From contig CAMPET010000060.1 of assembly GCA_946803715.1 (NCBI GenBank), positions 88,695-152,694 on the forward strand: a stretch of DNA of 64,000 nucleotides, in the 5' to 3' direction. The notes beneath the pieces were generated by a model. That model was not told the DNA's origin and searched no databases. It saw only the letters and a program-made list of their open reading frames with translations. Shown here piece by piece: positions 60,201 through 64,000 of this stretch (within the stretch, counting starts at the first letter, position 1; each line of letters begins with the position of its first letter). A program made the position numbers and the translations under genes. Source of the stretch: Beroe ovata. Taxonomy: Eukaryota; Ctenophora; Nuda; Beroida; Beroidae.

Positions 60201-63200
60201 AGGACCATGTTGTATTGTGGAACAACAAGAAAATCGTAGTGTATGAGATCAATGAAGAGAGAAACTTTGCACGACTGGCAGGTATGAGATTAGAGATGAT
60301 GCAACACTGAATAGCAGTGATAGCAATGAATAGCTATCTGATAAATCTAATGTATGTCTCTCTCAGGCACATTTGACATTGAATCACCACTCACTGCCAT
60401 CTACCAACAAACTCTCTTCACTGCGGAGGCCAACTCAGTGACTGCTCGAAATTTCCAGGTTTGGAAGGACGCCCCACGAATCCTCTCGGTGGATCGTAAT
60501 AAAACGATGAAAAAGGTAGGTACTGATTTCACTACGGTACCAAATAATCACTTATCTGCTACCAGGGTACAGTGAAGCAGACGATGCAGTTGACAGAGGC
60601 TGAAGGTGTGCCTATCAGTATTGATATCTGTGGCCACTTCCTAGTGATTGCTACCACTACAGGATTCGTCAAGGGATGGGACATTTCTAGAAGGTTGCTT
60701 CCTCTCAAATCCTGTTGCTCCTTGTCCAAGCTGTGGACTATATGACCAAATCACATACCATGGAGTCTACTAACATAATTGGCATTCAGGGAAGCACGAC
60801 AATACATTTCACCGAAGAACATCTCTGAAAGTCTACCTGACACAAGTCTAGTGAGCAGTGTCAAAGTGAACTGTAACGGAACCAAGATATCAATCCAACT
60901 TAGGAAGGTACCAGAATAATTTGTTGTCATGGAAACGCATCGTTGCAATGGTTACAGAATATTGACAACAGTATTCTCTACGTAACGTTTAACAATGACT
61001 GATAAGTGATAACACCCTCCGAAATCATTACTCACCCCCCCCTCATTAGCCATCCGGTGAGCCAGACTCCCGACTCCTAATATGGTACGTGGAGCAAGAT
61101 CAGTTGCTGGGATACGATTTCTCCGCAGGACAAGCCATTCAGCCGTTAAGTGAAAGTGGAAGTGGTGAGTTAAACATAATTATGGTTTAAAGGGACAATG
61201 TTTCGAATGGATTCTCACAATCGCTTTGCAATGATTTTCGAGAGGTGTAAGAACTTATAGGTGTGTCCTTTTTTCTCCAAAAAGCGTGAAAACTCTTGTT
61301 GTTCAGATATAGACTACGAGGACCTCATAACAGGCGGGTTTATTAACCCCGAGTTGAAGGATAAAGGTGCACAAACAAATTGTAAAATTCACGCGCAACG
61401 TGAATCGTGAAGCTAAATCATTGCATTTAAAAATATCATTCAGATTACGAAAGTTACTACTAATCTCCTCATGAAACGTACACGACCTTAAGTTCAGCTT
61501 TTTCCGTCGCTTCCCGCTCTCCTATTTTGCGATTTGCATTGTGTCTGTGCACTGTGTAGATGTGCCAAGTGTTGTACCAATGTAAACTGAGTCCGAGTGC
61601 CCACTACTGCACTACCTATACATACCCTTACCTGCAGGCAATATGTTAGATACGCTAGAGCAGGCTGCTGCAGAAGAGGTGTCCAGGAGATTCCCCAAAG
61701 AAGTCCTGTGGGATCCCTCAGACTCCCGTCTTCTGGTCGTCCAAGCGTCACCACTGTCTATTGAGCCTAAAAACACACGGGGTCACGCCAAGAAGCCAGC
61801 CTCATCAGGTAAGCAACACTGTTTTCATGCCTCAATATCGGATATCCCGTTGAATGTTGACATGCTGCTGGGTACTAAACATATGTATTCGGTACAAAAG
61901 TACATCGTTTTGCTGTCTGTGGTAGCACTAACAGCTTCCTAACTCATTAACAACTCACAATCAACTCTCTAGCAGCTGACTAACAACTCCATAACTCCAT
62001 ACCTCTGTTTTCCAGCATTCCGGAGCACAGCCACATCATCAGGATTTGGACAGAAGGACGCCGACTCGGACATGGACGACAGAGTTGTGTCCCTCTTTGC
62101 AACTGCTGATAACGGTGTCCTACTTCACGATAGCTTCCCCATGAGTCCTGCATACAACAGTGAGTGTTTTCTATCCATATCAATGATATCGAGAATTAAA
62201 ATTCTATCGATATCAACAATATCGAGATTCAACATTCTGCTAAAAACAATCATGCAGTTCTTACAGAGATTATAAGTGATACAATATGATCTCATTCCTA
62301 CTCCAGTATAAACTTTGTATTGTGTACTGACCCATGACCATCACTTCTCTTTCCCATCTCAGAATTGCTGGGGGTCAGTGTTCCATCCTTCTACTTCATC
62401 CTACAGGTATTGTACCCTTCTGTCAATCATTCTTGTCATGATATTGTCTGTGTTTTCCAGCATTTGAAGCGTGTCCAATGTCACGTGACAGCCTTTAAAC
62501 ACATCTTACATGTTATCTACACCATGCATAATGTCAATCTGTAAACTTCTCCAATGTATATACACACGCAGTGCATTGGACATCATACTACTTTTGCACT
62601 GTACAACGTACACATCATGTACATTGTACGTATCATGATACACTTGTTATTTTGCTATACAATTGTGTCTTGACCTCATCACTGCATGTATATTGTATAG
62701 CCTGAAGATGGACTGGAGAAAGCGGATGGAACTCTTGTTGCTAACGGCGAAATTGATTCAGAGGTGGGTTGCAAACTCATATTCAGTGTTGTCGTGGTCA
62801 AACGCAATGTGTAAACTCCATAAAGGTCCATAAAAGCTGCACCATCCTCTATACCTACTGCTCTGTTGCGAAGCCCATGTTGTGACTTATATCTACCAAA
62901 TAACTCATTTTAATTTAAATTCTTATCAAATTTGGACGATCTCTATCCAACTTGGAGATCATCTCAGTTGAACCGATTACACAGTATGCATACACCACGG
63001 TCCGAGATAATACTATTTCAGACCAGAAATCAGGCGCTCAAAGAACGGGTGTCGGCGGTTACGATGCGCAACTTTGTGGGTCTTGAGAAGTCCAACACTG
63101 AGGTAGACAGATCCACACAATATTGATATAACAGTGACAATATATCTGTTACCAGTGATTATATGTGATTATTATTGATCACCGTGATGTCTGCTTTCAG

Positions 63201-63952
63201 GTTCGACAGGCGATGCTAGACTTTGCTTACCACCTGACCATTGGAAACCTAGACGAAGCATTCAAAGCAATCAAGCTCATCAAAAGGTGTGTATGTGTGT
63301 GTGTGTGTATGTGTGTTTGTGTTTGTGTGTGTTTGTGTGTGTTTGTGTGTGTGTGTGTTTGTGTGTGTGCGAGACACTCACTTAGCGATTTCAAACTCTC
63401 CCTCATACATCACAACTCTGCCTGTACCCCCAGCGAGACAGTATGGGAGAACATGGCTAAGATGTGTGTGAAAACACGACGGCTGGATGTTGCTGCTCTG
63501 TGTCTCGGGCACATGGGACATGCACGTGGCGCCCAAGCACTCCGAGATGTCGCCAAGGAACCGGAACTAAACGCACGCGTTGCTATGCTGGCTATTCAAC
63601 TGGGAATGCTGGTTAGTACACGACTAACCTATATATGTGACATGTCACTTTCTGTTGTCATGATGTGTCGTGTCCCTTGTCAACTGAAATCGTCATGACA
63701 ACACCCCATGACAACACACTTGTTACCCTATATGGCCCGTATCAACTCACGTTGTCACCAGGACGATGCAGAACAGCTGTACATGTCGTGTGGACGATAC
63801 GATCTCCTCAACAAGCTGTACCAGGCTAGTAACCAGTGGAGTAAAGCTATAGCCGTGGCTGAGAGACATGACAGAGTTCATCTGAGATCGACATACTACA
63901 AGTTTGCACGACATTGTGAGCTGAGCGGAGATATTGGTGCTGCAATCAATGG
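54207..63952 (+). CDS. IFT140 homolog, N-terminal 23 exons (982 codons), 3' partial
   Basis: Exons 54207-54362, 54476-54575, 54686-54807, 54899-55038, 58810-58891, 59075-59308, 59415-59601, 59691-59899, 60000-60093, 60186-60281, 60367-60515, 60566-60693, 60790-60907, 61050-61164, 61307-61366, 61638-61808, 62016-62159, 62363-62406, 62701-62763, 63022-63102, 63201-63286, 63434-63611 and 63762-63952, all in phase. Matches to IFT140: [139 protein letters not shown] and [20 protein letters not shown]. The N-terminal WD40 propellers and the start of the TPR region are covered. IFT140 is a core subunit of IFT-A, which drives retrograde transport in cilia. Most introns are under 600 bp; intron 4 is 3.8 kb and carries two other genes. 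Confidence 0.93.
55379..56856 (+). CDS. Secreted cystatin-like protein A, nested in IFT140 intron 4, 281 aa
   Basis: Exons 55379-55499, 55603-55947, 56149-56294, 56496-56609 and 56737-56856 join in phase (1, 1, 0, 0) to 282 codons including stop. Signal peptide [18 protein letters not shown]. The N-terminal half is Cys-containing ([20 protein letters not shown], then [13 protein letters not shown]). The C-terminal part resembles a cystatin fold: [19 protein letters not shown] helix, [13 protein letters not shown] strand, [16 protein letters not shown] in place of the QxVxG hairpin, two cysteines, then [16 protein letters not shown] with the second hairpin tryptophan. The inhibitory QxVxG glutamine and valine are not conserved, so protease inhibition is doubtful. 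Cystatin assignment is from fold-pattern recognition only. Confidence 0.75.
57114..58403 (+). CDS. Secreted cystatin-like protein B, tandem paralog in IFT140 intron 4, 274 aa
   Basis: Exons 57114-57246, 57331-57663, 57794-57921, 58053-58169 and 58290-58403, the same phases (1, 1, 0, 0) and exon sizes as its neighbour, giving 275 codons including stop. N-terminal hydrophobic signal ([18 protein letters not shown]). Shared pattern with protein [21 protein letters not shown] versus [20 protein letters not shown], and [13 protein letters not shown]. The C-terminal cystatin-like part has [19 protein letters not shown], closer to the QVVAG loop than in protein A, and [15 protein letters not shown]. 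It ends [10 protein letters not shown] versus [12 protein letters not shown] in protein A. Products are diverged, so the duplication is not recent. Expression may depend on a promoter inside the intron. Confidence 0.75.
58404..58809 (+). other. Remainder of IFT140 intron 4
   Basis: About 400 bp between the second nested gene and IFT140 exon 5. Nothing recognised. Some in-frame sequence upstream of the acceptor (from about 58700) is open but does not match IFT140. Confidence 0.6.
63287..63371. repeat. GT microsatellite starting at an IFT140 splice donor
   Basis: The intron after exon 63201-63286 begins GTGTGTATGTGTG and continues as (GT)n/(TTTG)n for about 85 bp. Confidence 0.9.
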
Positions 63953-63960
63953 GTTAGTGT

Positions 63961-63963
63961 GTG

Positions 63964-64000
<37 letters not shown>
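63961..64000. repeat. GT microsatellite at the window edge
   Basis: Begins 8 bases into the intron that follows IFT140 exon 63762-63952 and runs off the window. Confidence 0.9.

Overview
This window is eukaryotic nuclear DNA from an animal. Its genes are split by short GT-AG introns, the intergenic DNA is AT-rich, CA/GT microsatellites are common, and the gene set is metazoan: an MSP-domain membrane protein, a testis-specific-type serine kinase, a MAST kinase, a PH-BTK-SH3-SH2-kinase Tec-family tyrosine kinase and the ciliary protein IFT140. Compact introns, high apparent heterozygosity and this kinase set would suit a non-bilaterian animal such as a sponge. The sequence does not prove the taxon. 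I derived all exon boundaries by hand from splice sites, reading phase and family conservation; expect errors of a few bases in places.

Layout. 85-1985 (+) MOSPD1/3-like. 3197-4810 (-) TSSK-like kinase, convergent with it. 6098-45077 (-) one very large MAST-kinase gene with 31 coding exons in the long form. A second first exon at 22197-22663 gives a shorter form. The long form starts with a SAM domain, which I do not know from described MAST kinases. 46147-52058 (-) a complete Tec-family tyrosine kinase. 54207-63952 (+) the N-terminal two thirds of IFT140, running off the right edge. The fourth intron of IFT140 (55039-58809) holds two complete tandem paralogous genes, on the same strand, for secreted cystatin-like proteins (55379-56856 and 57114-58403).

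Assembly. Six isolated single N bases (8384, 11522, 26343, 34591, 49037, 52741) look like scaffold joins. Five of them are flanked by near-identical direct repeats, which I read as unmerged allelic contig ends. This makes the 3' part of the MAST gene appear two to three times (5012-13034) and one Tec kinase exon pair appear twice (47944-50130). A 195-base N run (14326-14520) lies in a C/G-rich minisatellite beside a MAST exon.

Mobile and structural DNA. Two palindromic MITEs with matching 8-bp target duplications (45772-45909 and 52906-52991) define a small hAT-like family, with two decayed relatives nearby. There is also a 102-bp inverted repeat in a Tec intron (47356-47457), a 52-bp near-perfect palindrome (27560-27611), a tRNA-like SINE head (53188-53272), E-box clusters, VNTRs and many CA/GT microsatellites.

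Functionally the window is housekeeping and signalling: two serine/threonine kinases and one tyrosine kinase, a contact-site membrane protein, a ciliary transport subunit, and two probable secreted protease-inhibitor-like proteins in an intron of the ciliary gene.
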